Positions 1 to 7,772 of a DNA stretch of 13,464 nt are shown here, piece after piece. The translations under genes were made by a program, and so were the position numbers. Every line of letters starts with the position of its first letter. Within the stretch, counting starts at the first letter, position 1. This DNA is from JAAYGD01 sp964428195 (GTDB taxonomy: Bacteria; Bacillota_I; Bacilli_A; RF39; UBA660). The notes beneath the pieces are model-generated. The model worked only from the letters and a program-made list of their open reading frames with translations. It had not been told where the DNA came from and did not search any database. Location of the stretch: NCBI GenBank assembly GCA_964428195.1, contig CAYRXC010000022.1, positions 1-13,464 on the forward strand, in the 5' to 3' direction.

Positions 1-2174
1 CTTCTTCTTAAATTATCAAAAATTTTCCATTTAGAAATTAAATTTAAAGGATTATCTACAAGTTTTCCATCTTTGTTTTTAACTTTGTTCCTTAGCCAGA
101 AAATAATTTGCCAATCTCCCCTTGTCCATCTATGATGCCTTGCAGTGTCATTTAAATATTTGGAAGGGAAACCATCAAATACTTCAATATTTGATGCAAA
201 TCCTGATCTTAAATAACTACCTTCAATTAAATCGTGGCTTAAAATTAGGTTGTTAGGAAATGTGTTTTTCAATACTTTTTGAAATATCTCTAAATCATAT
301 ATTCCTTTTCCAACAAAACTTCCCTCATCAAAAACATCTTGATATAGATCAAATGTTGTTCTTGAGTATACGTCTAATCCTCCTAATCCTCCATATAATT
401 GAGAATATTCGGACTTATCAGTCACTTCTATTTCAATATTAACCTTCGGTTGAACCATCGCATGTCCTTGTATTACCTTGGTTCCTTGAAAGTTCAAAAC
501 CGGCTTATTCATTGGGTGTATCATTACTCCAACTAATTTTAAAGCCGTTGATAGAACTAATTTTGTATCTGCATCCAATGTAATAACATATTTAATTTTT
601 TTATTGAACTTATTAAAGGTATTTGCTTTATATCTTTGATCAACTTCCTCTTTAGTTAAATTTCCAAGTAATAAATCGTTGAACTCTATTAATGCTCCTC
701 TTTTTCTTTCCATACCAAGAAAAGTCTCTTGATCATCACTATAAAATCTCTTTCTGTATAGAAAATAAAAAACTTCTTCTCCATATTTTCTATTTAATTC
801 TTCTACCATCTTCTTGCCGGTTTCAACTACTTCATCATCATAAGGAGCATCTGCAGTTTGAAAAGAACTGGCATCTCCCAATAAAGTAAAATATAAATTT
901 TTGCTTTTGTTTGACAAATAATATAACTCTAAATTTTCGAACATTTCTTTTACTCTTTTAGAATCTTTTACTATTGTCGGAATTACGACCATTGTGCTGT
1001 CTTCTTTTTTTATATCCTCCTCAACTTTTAATGAGAATAAAGGCTTAGCATCTACAAATCTAATTAGTATTTGAGTAATTACATCTGCTGACAAACCAAA
1101 CATCGGAATTAACACTATTAAAAATGCAACTAAATCTGTAAGCAGATATACTGATAAAGAAAGTAATACGGTTAAAATAACCACAAAAGCAACATATAAA
1201 TATGCTTTTTGGTTATTATATTTATTATTAAACAATAAATATCCAACATGTCTATTTTCTTTATTTGCTTTATTAACAATGCTTAATACGTAATCATATT
1301 CACTAACATGTTTACTTTTCTTTGTTATCTCAGTTCTATATCTAGCCTTGCTATCATCTGTCATATCTTTATAATAACCAGTTTTTTCACCCAATAATAA
1401 TTTCTCTGAGAAACTAATATTTGAATAAAAGTTGTGACCCTCTACATCAATTCCATTTTTAGAAAACTTCTTAATCGAAGAAAAAATATTCATAATCAAT
1501 ATGTTTTCATTGATTATGTTCTCTTGTTGTTCAGTTATTATTTTATTAATTTCTATTCCTTTTTCTTTGAATAAAGCTTCCATTTTTATTTGAGTTCTTT
1601 CAGCAGGAATTCCGAGTTCTCCTAGTTTATAATTTAATTCTTCAATATAATAAGGTTTAGATAATATTGTTTCATCTATTTTTATTATACTTTCAACATC
1701 AAAATTTTCTATATTCTTTTTCTTATTTATTTCTTCAAATAATAATTCAACTTCATTTTTCTGTATTAATTTTTGATTTATTACTCTACATAATTCCGCT
1801 AATCTGTTTATAAGGATCATGCTTATATAATTGTATATACATTCAATTTCGACATAAGAAAAAAAATGATTAGTTTTTTCTTGATATGAATTTAAATTTG
1901 AAAAAAGATATTTGTAATTTAATTGAAAATTCTTATCTTCCAAGGTTTTATAAATCAAATTATAAATTTCGTCTCTATTTCTTATCAATAAGTGTCTTTT
2001 TCTAGAAAGATAATATACTATTCCCTTTTTTTGAGAATCTATAATATAGTAATTATCGATTAACCATTCGCTAGTACTTCCAACACTTCTATTCTCTTTT
2101 GTTAATTTTATAATTTTTTTATAATAGTTAAATATGTCCTTGTTGTTTTTAATAAATTCTTTTTTATAGTGCAT
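1..2174 (-). CDS. GT84 cyclic beta-1,2-glucan synthase-type glycosyltransferase, N-terminal part (runs off left edge)
   Basis: The minus-strand frame from the ATG at 2174 stays open for 724 codons to the window edge, so the 3' part is missing. Family knowledge: these large membrane enzymes polymerise glucose from UDP-glucose into beta-1,2-glucan, and usually carry a C-terminal GH94-like phosphorylase domain, which would lie outside this window. Seen: an N-terminal soluble region with an SEWLIDNYYII segment, two hydrophobic membrane segments at about residues 325-370, then a glycosyltransferase domain beginning near STMVVIPTIV and NLYFTLLGD. Catalytic-type motifs are LDADT (D534, D536), SHDLIEG (H647, D648, E651) and RHHRWTRGDWQ (R682, W683), the last highly typical of the NdvB/ChvB group. 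The final residues, SKWKIFDNLRR, also match that family. A strong AGGAGG ribosome site lies six bases before the start. The family call is solid; whether the product is cyclic, linear or another beta-glucan is inference. Confidence 0.88.
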   Translation of the reverse strand, partial: MHYKKEFIKNNKDIFNYYKKIIKLTKENRSVGSTSEWLIDNYYIIDSQKKGIVYYLSRKRHLLIRNRDEIYNLIYKTLEDKNFQLNYKYLFSNLNSYQEKTNHFFSYVEIECIYNYISMILINRLAELCRVINQKLIQKNEVELLFEEINKKKNIENFDVESIIKIDETILSKPYYIEELNYKLGELGIPAERTQIKMEALFKEKGIEINKIITEQQENIINENILIMNIFSSIKKFSKNGIDVEGHNFYSNISFSEKLLLGEKTGYYKDMTDDSKARYRTEITKKSKHVSEYDYVLSIVNKANKENRHVGYLLFNNKYNNQKAYLYVAFVVILTVLLSLSVYLLTDLVAFLIVLIPMFGLSADVITQILIRFVDAKPLFSLKVEEDIKKEDSTMVVIPTIVKDSKRVKEMFENLELYYLSNKSKNLYFTLLGDASSFQTADAPYDDEVVETGKKMVEELNRKYGEEVFYFLYRKRFYSDDQETFLGMERKRGALIEFNDLLLGNLTKEEVDQRYKANTFNKFNKKIKYVITLDADTKLVLSTALKLVGVMIHPMNKPVLNFQGTKVIQGHAMVQPKVNIEIEVTDKSEYSQLYGGLGGLDVYSRTTFDLYQDVFDEGSFVGKGIYDLEIFQKVLKNTFPNNLILSHDLIEGSYLRSGFASNIEVFDGFPSKYLNDTARHHRWTRGDWQIIFWLRNKVKNKDGKLVDNPLNLISKWKIFDNLRR

Positions 2175-2180
2175 TAAATA

Positions 2181-2186
2181 CCTCCT
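2181..2186 (-). promoter_or_regulatory. Strong Shine-Dalgarno of the GT84 gene
   Basis: On the minus strand this is a perfect AGGAGG, six bases from the ATG at 2174. It fixes the start of a gene that otherwise has no complete reading frame in the window. Confidence 0.85.
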
Positions 2187-2200
2187 ACTATTATTATAAA

Positions 2201-2229
2201 ATTATATCACATTATTTCGAGTTAGTCAT
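2201..2229 (-). promoter_or_regulatory. Promoter of the GT84 gene
   Basis: On the minus strand there is an ATGACT -35-like box (2224-2229), a 17-base spacer and a perfect TATAAT (2201-2206) preceded by TGA, giving the extended -10 form TGATATAAT. The ATG follows about 26 bases downstream of the -10. The -35 box overlaps the region where the -35 of the opposite plus-strand promoter would be. Confidence 0.75.
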
Positions 2230-2251
2230 TATTTAAAAAAGATGGTATAAT
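2222..2251 (+). promoter_or_regulatory. Promoter of the phosphohexomutase gene (extended -10)
   Basis: TATAAT at 2246-2251 is preceded by TGG (2243-2245), giving TGGTATAAT, an extended -10. The -35 is weak (TTAGTC near 2222), as is common with extended -10 promoters. Transcription should start near 2258, leaving a leader of only about 14 bases before the ATG at 2272. Confidence 0.7.
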
Positions 2252-2271
2252 ACATATAGTAGGTGAAAGTT

Positions 2272-3627
2272 ATGAAAGAATACATTTTTCGAGCATATGA
2301 TATTAGAGGAATTTACGAAAGTGAAATAGATTTAGATTTAGCTTATAAAATAGGGAGAGCTTTTGGGACAAAATTAATTGGTGAACAAAAATATATAACA
2401 ATAGTTGGTTATGACAATAGAACATCTTCTATTGATATTTATAATGCACTATCAAAAGGTATTGTCGACAGTGGGGTCGATATAATTAACATCGGACTAG
2501 TTACAACCCCTATGTATTACTTTGCACTCCATATGTTTAAAGCAACTTCTGGAATTATGATTACTGCAAGCCACAACCCTAAAGAATACAATGGTTTTAA
2601 GATTTCATTTAATGGGAAATATAATGCCTATGGAAATCAAATACAGGAATTTAAAGAACTAATTAAAAAAGGTGAATTTAAAAATGGAAAAGGTACAATT
2701 ATTGATCAAGATATTAAAGAAAGATATGTTTCTTTTACTCTAGCGTCAATTAGATTGGGAAATAGAAAACTAAAGGTTGCAATAGATAGCGGGAATGGTA
2801 CATCATCGATTATTGTTAAAGATATTTTTGATAAATTAGATTTAGAATATATCCCTTTATTTATTGATTCTAATCCTGATTTCCCGAATCATCATCCCGA
2901 TCCTAGCGTAAGAGAAAATACAAAAGAATTATCTGACACTGTAATTAAAGAAAAAGCGGATATTGGTTTTGCCTATGATGGAGATGCAGATAGAGTTGGA
3001 ATAGTAGATGAAAAAGGAAACTTGATACCAATCGACAAATTTATGATAATCATTATAAGAAATATAATAAATAAGTTAGATGATAAAAGAATATTATATG
3101 ATGTTAAGTGTTCAAAAGCTTTAGAAGATGAAATAGATAAACTTGGAGGCACAAAAGTTTGCTCGAGAACAGGAAATTCTTATTTGAGAGCAAAAATTGA
3201 GACAGAAAATATTGAATTTGGTGGAGAATTGTCAGGACATGTTTTTTTCAATGATAAATTCCCTGGATATGATGATGGAATTTATGCTTCATTAAGATTA
3301 ATAGAAATACTAAGTAATACTGATAAGAAAGTTAGCGAATTATTAGAAGGTATAGAAGAATATCATTCAACAGATGAATTAAAATTACCAATAAAAGAAG
3401 AAAAAAAGAACTACTTAATTGGAAATTTATTAAAATATTGTATAGATAAAAAGTACAAGTATTTAGATATTGACGGAGTAAAAGCAATATTTGATGACGG
3501 ATTTGCTCTCGTAAGAGCATCAAATACTGGCCCAAATATTACTATGAGATTTGAAGCAAAAGATGAAAAAAGGCTTAAATCCATTCAAAAAGAATTCGAA
3601 AATATAATAAAAGAAATATTAAATTAA
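2272..3627 (+). CDS. Phosphomannomutase/phosphoglucomutase (alpha-D-phosphohexomutase)
   Basis: A cytoplasmic enzyme that interconverts hexose-6-phosphate and hexose-1-phosphate, feeding nucleotide sugars such as UDP-glucose or GDP-mannose. Its 451 residues fit the family of about 450-460. All four signature loops are present: TASHNP with phosphoserine S100, metal loop DGDADR (D236, D238, D240), sugar-binding GELSGH (E319, S321, H323) and phosphate-binding RASNTGP (R415-P421). The N-terminal RAYDIRGIY is typical of the PMM/PGM subgroup. The start was placed at ATG 2272 and not at the in-frame GTG 2263, because that GTG lies inside the Shine-Dalgarno AGGTGA (2261-2266). The gene is divergent from the GT84 gene and may supply glucose-1-phosphate for it (inference). 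Whether mannose or glucose is preferred cannot be read from sequence. Confidence 0.93.
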   Translation: MKEYIFRAYDIRGIYESEIDLDLAYKIGRAFGTKLIGEQKYITIVGYDNRTSSIDIYNALSKGIVDSGVDIINIGLVTTPMYYFALHMFKATSGIMITASHNPKEYNGFKISFNGKYNAYGNQIQEFKELIKKGEFKNGKGTIIDQDIKERYVSFTLASIRLGNRKLKVAIDSGNGTSSIIVKDIFDKLDLEYIPLFIDSNPDFPNHHPDPSVRENTKELSDTVIKEKADIGFAYDGDADRVGIVDEKGNLIPIDKFMIIIIRNIINKLDDKRILYDVKCSKALEDEIDKLGGTKVCSRTGNSYLRAKIETENIEFGGELSGHVFFNDKFPGYDDGIYASLRLIEILSNTDKKVSELLEGIEEYHSTDELKLPIKEEKKNYLIGNLLKYCIDKKYKYLDIDGVKAIFDDGFALVRASNTGPNITMRFEAKDEKRLKSIQKEFENIIKEILN

Positions 3628-3637
3628 TATTTCTTTT
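3609..3637. terminator. Two-way terminator-like hairpin over convergent stop codons
   Basis: Fourteen-base perfect inverted repeat arms (3609-3622 and 3624-3637) surround a single central A. The left arm begins with an A-run and the right arm ends with a T-run, so RNA from either strand gives a hairpin followed by a U-rich tract. The stem has only one G:C pair, so its strength is uncertain. The stop codons of both the mutase (3625-3627) and der (3626-3624) lie inside it. Confidence 0.6.
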
Positions 3638-4946
3638 TGTTTGTTTCCCCTCTGTTTTTAAACATTAAAATAATTGGGGTTCCTTCTAAGTCGAAAGATT
3701 CTCTTATTTTGTTTTCCAAATATCGTTCATACGAAAAATGAATTAGAGTTTTGTCATTAACTTGAAACATAAATCTTGGAGGTTTGTTTTCAATTTGTGC
3801 TACATAATAAATTTTTAATCTTTTCCCTTTATATGATGGTGGATGATTCAATGCAACAGCATCAGTAATTACATTGTTGAGTATACTAGTTTGAATATTT
3901 TTAATCCAATTTTCATACACTCTTAATATTTCTGGCATCAATGTATGAATTCTTTTTTTAGTTAATGCTGATAAATATACTATTGGAGCATAAGGCATAA
4001 AAGCAAAATTATTTCTTATATCTTTTTCAAATTCTTTTATGCTTTTTTCTGATATATCCCATTTGTTTACAACCAATACTACAGCTTTTCCACTATCCAA
4101 AGCATATCCTGCAATATGTTTATCTTGCTCTATTATTCCTTCTTTAGCATTTAATACTATTAGACAAACATCACTTCTATCTATTGCTTTTAACGCCCTC
4201 AAAGCACTATATCTTTCTATATTTTCATATACTTTTCCGCTTTTTCTTATTCCAGCAGTATCTATTACAACATAGTCTTTGTCGTTATACTTAAAAGTAG
4301 TGTCTACCGAATCTCTCGTAGTATTAGCTATATCAGATACTATTAATTTATCTTCGTTTAATATTGCATTAACTAAACTTGATTTTCCAACATTTGGTCT
4401 TCCTATTACACTAAACTTCAACATAGAAGAATCATATTCAATTTCTTTAACATCTTTAAAATTAGAAACCACTACATCCAATAAATCATTAGTATAATTA
4501 CCATGTTCAGCACTTATGCTAATATAATCTTCATATCCATATTCATAATAATCATAAATATTATCTTGTGAAGATTTATTATCGACTTTATTTATTGCAA
4601 CAATAATCTTTTTATTTGATTTTCTCAATAATTCGTTAATCAAATCATCTTCGACAGTTCTTCCATTTTTTCCATCAAGCAAGAATATTATTACATCAGC
4701 TTCTTCTATCGCTAATTCTGCTTGTGCTTTTATCTCTTTATTAAAATTCTCATTTTCAATAGTAATCCCACCAGTATCAATCAAATGAAATTTTTGTTCT
4801 TTATATTCGCATAAACTATATATTCTATCTCTTGTTACTCCTGGAGCGTCATCTACTATAGAAATTCTTTTTTTTGCTATACGATTAAACAATGTAGACT
4901 TGCCTACATTTGGTTTACCTATTATTGCTACTGTTGGAATTTTCAT
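3624..4946 (-). CDS. der: Ribosome assembly GTPase Der (EngA), double G domain
   Basis: An essential GTPase acting in late 50S subunit assembly. Its 440 residues match the family length. G domain 1: P-loop GKPNVGKST (10-18), G2 PGVTRD (35-40), G3 DTGG (57-60), G4 NKVD (119-122) and G5 SAEHG (145-149). G domain 2: P-loop GRPNVGKSS (182-190), then NTTRDSVDT, DTAGIRKSG, NKWD and a serine-alanine-leucine G5. A KH-like C-terminal domain of about 90 residues follows, including the typical HPPSYKGKRLKIYY stretch. The ATG at 4946 has a GGGGTGAT ribosome site. It is the last gene of the thiI-to-der cluster, 58 bases after engB, and probably also has its own extended -10 promoter. Its stop overlaps that of the convergent mutase. 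Confidence 0.97.
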   Translation of the reverse strand: MKIPTVAIIGKPNVGKSTLFNRIAKKRISIVDDAPGVTRDRIYSLCEYKEQKFHLIDTGGITIENENFNKEIKAQAELAIEEADVIIFLLDGKNGRTVEDDLINELLRKSNKKIIVAINKVDNKSSQDNIYDYYEYGYEDYISISAEHGNYTNDLLDVVVSNFKDVKEIEYDSSMLKFSVIGRPNVGKSSLVNAILNEDKLIVSDIANTTRDSVDTTFKYNDKDYVVIDTAGIRKSGKVYENIERYSALRALKAIDRSDVCLIVLNAKEGIIEQDKHIAGYALDSGKAVVLVVNKWDISEKSIKEFEKDIRNNFAFMPYAPIVYLSALTKKRIHTLMPEILRVYENWIKNIQTSILNNVITDAVALNHPPSYKGKRLKIYYVAQIENKPPRFMFQVNDKTLIHFSYERYLENKIRESFDLEGTPIILMFKNRGETNKKKY

Positions 4947-4969
4947 ATAATCACCCCAAAACTTAATGA

Positions 4970-4978
4970 ATTATAGCA
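4970..4978 (-). promoter_or_regulatory. Extended -10 promoter before der
   Basis: The minus strand reads TGCTATAAT, an extended -10, about 23 bases before the der start. No good -35 is visible: the 17-spaced hexamer is TTACGT. It lies in the 58-base gap after engB, so der can probably be transcribed separately as well as by read-through. Confidence 0.55.
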
Positions 4979-5004
4979 CAAAAAAAGAAAAAACGTAATT
5001 TTTT

Positions 5005-5601
5005 TTAATCATCTATAAAATCTAAGTATTTCCCTATTATTTCTTGTACTTCTTTTTTTCCTTCTTTTGATACTGCCGAAAACAATACAATATTATCTCC
5101 AATAACTAAATCAATACTGCTTTTTATTTGATTGATGTTCTTTTCTCGAAGACTTTTCGGTACTTTATCAGTCTTTGTTGCTACTAGTACTACTTTCAAA
5201 TTAAAATACTTTAAATAATTATACATTATTAAATCATCTTTTGTAGGTTTATGTCTAAAATCTATTAACATAAAAACTTCTTTTAAATTTTCTCTGTTCT
5301 CTATATATTCTTCGATCATTTTCCCAAATTTTAGCTGCTTTTTTTTGTTAGTACTTGCATATCCATACCCCGGAACATCTATAAGATAAAAATCTTTATT
5401 AACCAAATAAAAATTTAACGTTTGAGTCCTTCCTGGTTTATTAGATGTCTTTGCCAAGTTTTTTCTATTCATAATTGCATTTATAAAACTACTCTTGCCA
5501 ACATTAGATCTTCCAATTACAAGAAACTCAGGAAGTTTAGGTGGTGGATATTGACTTTGCCGAACTGCACTTATTACTATATCTGCACTTATTATTTTCA
5601 T
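5005..5601 (-). CDS. engB: Ribosome assembly GTPase EngB (YsxC/YihA)
   Basis: A small GTPase needed for 50S subunit maturation. Its 198 residues match the family. Seen: P-loop GRSNVGKSS (30-38), G2 region KPGRTQTLNFY (55-65), G3 DVPGYGYA (75 onward), G4 TKTDK (141-145) and a G5-like FSAVSKEG near the end. PGRTQ and DVPGYG are diagnostic of EngB as opposed to other TRAFAC GTPases. The ATG at 5601 overlaps the stop of the upstream DHH phosphoesterase gene as ATGA (5598-5601), with AAGGAG inside that gene's last codons, so translation is very likely coupled. Der follows directly: two ribosome-assembly GTPases sit side by side. Confidence 0.96.
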   Translation of the reverse strand: MKIISADIVISAVRQSQYPPPKLPEFLVIGRSNVGKSSFINAIMNRKNLAKTSNKPGRTQTLNFYLVNKDFYLIDVPGYGYASTNKKKQLKFGKMIEEYIENRENLKEVFMLIDFRHKPTKDDLIMYNYLKYFNLKVVLVATKTDKVPKSLREKNINQIKSSIDLVIGDNIVLFSAVSKEGKKEVQEIIGKYLDFIDD

Positions 5602-6548
5602 AAACTCTCCTTATATTTTTTTGCTTCTTCATCTAGTTCTTTTACTATTTGATCTACTTGATCAAAATTTTCGATTCTTATTCCACTTGCATATTTATGT
5701 CCACCACCATTATAGTTATTAGCAACACTATTTATAGCTGGTCCTCTAGACCTTATAGATACCCTTATTTGATTTTGTTTAACATCTTCTGAAAAAGTAG
5801 CCCAGACTAATAGTTCACTTACAAAGGAAAAATTACTAACCATATTCCCGGCACTAGCAGCATCGACTTTATATTGTTTTATTATCTCATCAGTTATACA
5901 AATATATCCAACATTGTTTTCTGTTATTATCATATTTTGAGAAATGTATCCTTGAAGTTTTAATTCATTCATCTCTCTCATATATACCTTTTCATACACT
6001 TTATTCTTATCTACTTCATAATTATCAACTAAATCACAAAATAATCTTATAGTTTTTGTGCTAGCATTTTCATATAAAAATCTATTTGAATCAGAAATAA
6101 TTCCTATTGCAATAAATTCCGCTGCTACTTTATTCATCTTTAACTTGGTTTTTATTGAAAGATCTGCAATCATTTCACTAGCACTTGAATAAGAGTCATC
6201 TATCCATTCTACATCACAAAATAGTTCATCATAAGGATGATGATCTATCTTTATCTTCTTATCATAACTTTCAAAATTTTCAATATCTATTCTTCTTTTA
6301 ATCGGTGTATCCAATACTATTAACAAAGTTTTTGAATAATCAATATCTTCAAGAACATCTGTTCTCCCTATAGATTTAAACTTTGATGATCTACTTCCTG
6401 CAGCATATACTTTTTTGTTTGGAAAATTACTGGATATCAGTTCTTTTAGTGCAAACTGAGAGCCCAAAGCATCAGGATCAGCTCCAATGTGTCTAGATAT
6501 AACAATATTTTTATACTTTTTTATCAAACTGTATATTTCTTTGTACAT
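5598..6548 (-). CDS. nrnA: DHH/DHHA1 phosphoesterase, NrnA-like nanoRNase/pAp phosphatase
   Basis: Members of this family degrade short oligoribonucleotides (2-5 nt) and, in several Bacillota, dephosphorylate 3'-phosphoadenosine 5'-phosphate; some relatives cleave cyclic dinucleotide products. The protein has 316 residues, the usual length, and is cytoplasmic (no signal or membrane segment). Seen: the metal site HIGADPDALGS (H20, D24, D26), D80 in VLDTP, the name-giving DHH (102-104), a further Asp near 117 (EWIDD), then the DHHA1 domain with GGGHKYASG (281-289). The ATG at 6548 follows the ackA stop by ten bases, with its GGGGAA ribosome site touching that stop. It ends in TGA within an ATGA overlap with engB, which also shows UGA is a stop here. 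NrnA versus a c-di-AMP/pApA-specific relative cannot be decided by eye. Confidence 0.88.
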   Translation of the reverse strand: MYKEIYSLIKKYKNIVISRHIGADPDALGSQFALKELISSNFPNKKVYAAGSRSSKFKSIGRTDVLEDIDYSKTLLIVLDTPIKRRIDIENFESYDKKIKIDHHPYDELFCDVEWIDDSYSSASEMIADLSIKTKLKMNKVAAEFIAIGIISDSNRFLYENASTKTIRLFCDLVDNYEVDKNKVYEKVYMREMNELKLQGYISQNMIITENNVGYICITDEIIKQYKVDAASAGNMVSNFSFVSELLVWATFSEDVKQNQIRVSIRSRGPAINSVANNYNGGGHKYASGIRIENFDQVDQIVKELDEEAKKYKESL

Positions 6549-6558
6549 AAATTCCCCT

Positions 6559-7737
6559 TTAGTTTATTAAACCATACGTTTCTCTTGCAATCATAAGCTC
6601 TTCATTTGTAGGAATAATAAAACATTGTACTTCCGATTGATCACTTGTAATCAATTGAATCTTACCTCTACAATCATTCTTTTCTTTATCTAAATAGATT
6701 TTTAGACTAGATAACTTATTAATAATTTCTTCTCTTACCAAGGAAGAGTTTTCTCCTATCCCAGCAGAAAAGACTATAGCATCAGGTTTGTTTAACAATA
6801 CATAGTAATAAGATATAAAAGATACTATTCTATTGATAAATATGTCTTGTGCTAGCCTACATCTTTTGTTACCTTGTTCTATTCCTTCTTCTACTTGTCT
6901 CGAATCTCCACTTATTCCACTTAATCCTAATAAACCGCTGTTTTTATTTAATTCATTTGTAACTTCATCTATTGTTTTTCCTGTATTTTTCATAATATAA
7001 GATATTATAGAAGGATCAATATCTCCACACCTTGTTCCCATAGCAATACCACCTAATGGTGTAAATCCCATTGATGTTGCAATAACTCTTCCAGAATCTA
7101 CTGCAGCAATACTAGCACCACTTCCAAGATGACAAGTAATAACTTTGGCATTTTCTTTGTTCAATAATTCTGATGCAGTATTATATAAGTACTTGTGGCT
7201 TGTACCATGAAAACCATATCTTCTTAATCCATATTTTTCGTACCATTCGTAAGGTACCGCATAAATATATTGGTCTTCCTCCATTGTTTGATGAAAAGAA
7301 GTATCAAAGACCGCAACATTTTTCGTATCTGGCAAGATTTTTTTAATCTCATTTATACCCATTAAATTAGCGGGATTATGAAGTGGTGCAAGAGATTTAT
7401 ATTTTTCAATATCATTAATTACTTGATCATTAATCAAAACACTTTTATCATATTTGCTGCCACCTTGAACAACTCTATGACCAATTCCATCAATTTCTAT
7501 TAATGATTTTATAATATTTTTTTCAATTAATTTTTCAACAAATATTTTTATTGCTGTTTCATGGGTAGGCAGATTAATATCAACTTTTGTTTTTTCTCCA
7601 TTAATTTTTAATGAATAAAAACTATTCTCCTCGCCTATCTTTTCAAAGTTTGCAGATACTAGAACTTCTTCTTGTGGCATTTCAAACACTTGAAACTTAA
7701 CTGTTGAACTTCCAGCATTTATACATAATATTTTCAT
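6559..7737 (-). CDS. ackA: Acetate kinase
   Basis: Catalyses acetyl phosphate + ADP to acetate + ATP, the substrate-level phosphorylation step of mixed-acid or acetate fermentation. Its 392 residues match the family. Seen: N-terminal INAGSSTVKF (N7, S10, S11), substrate Arg in GHRVVQGG (R88), catalytic Asp in VFDTSFHQ (D145), phosphate-binding HLGSGASIAA, catalytic Arg in TRCGDIDPS (R236), ATP-site FSAGIGENS and the metal-ligand Glu in NEELMIARE (E379). All key residues are present, so it should be active. The ATG at 7737 has a GGAGGT site. No phosphotransacetylase gene is adjacent, so Pta would have to be encoded elsewhere. It is the second gene of the thiI-to-der cluster and probably has its own promoter at 7759-7767. 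Confidence 0.97.
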   Translation of the reverse strand: MKILCINAGSSTVKFQVFEMPQEEVLVSANFEKIGEENSFYSLKINGEKTKVDINLPTHETAIKIFVEKLIEKNIIKSLIEIDGIGHRVVQGGSKYDKSVLINDQVINDIEKYKSLAPLHNPANLMGINEIKKILPDTKNVAVFDTSFHQTMEEDQYIYAVPYEWYEKYGLRRYGFHGTSHKYLYNTASELLNKENAKVITCHLGSGASIAAVDSGRVIATSMGFTPLGGIAMGTRCGDIDPSIISYIMKNTGKTIDEVTNELNKNSGLLGLSGISGDSRQVEEGIEQGNKRCRLAQDIFINRIVSFISYYYVLLNKPDAIVFSAGIGENSSLVREEIINKLSSLKIYLDKEKNDCRGKIQLITSDQSEVQCFIIPTNEELMIARETYGLIN

Positions 7738-7758
7738 GTAACCTCCAATATTTATTAT

Positions 7759-7767
7759 ATTATATCA
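7759..7767 (-). promoter_or_regulatory. Extended -10 promoter before ackA
   Basis: The minus strand reads TGATATAAT, in the 35-base gap between the thiI stop and the ackA start. A TTGAAA lies 19 bases upstream (7784-7789), inside the thiI 3' end, and is a plausible though slightly distant -35. It implies that ackA expression is not tied only to thiI. Confidence 0.6.
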
Positions 7768-7772
7768 CAGTT

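Noticed and set aside
260..889. Small plus-strand frames at 260-442 and 692-889
   Set aside because: They are shadows of the GT84 gene on the opposite strand and lack ribosome sites; the opposite frame carries conserved motifs.
4944..4957. Shared leader GGTGATTATATGAAAA before der and before the gene at 13426
   Set aside because: Probably only a common strong ribosome site (GGTGAT) plus a Met-Lys start in an AT-rich genome, not a regulatory element.
4979..5006. Terminator between engB and der
   Set aside because: An A-run, TTACG and a T-run could pair, but the stem would be entirely A:U and the promoter of der lies next to it. Too weak to call.
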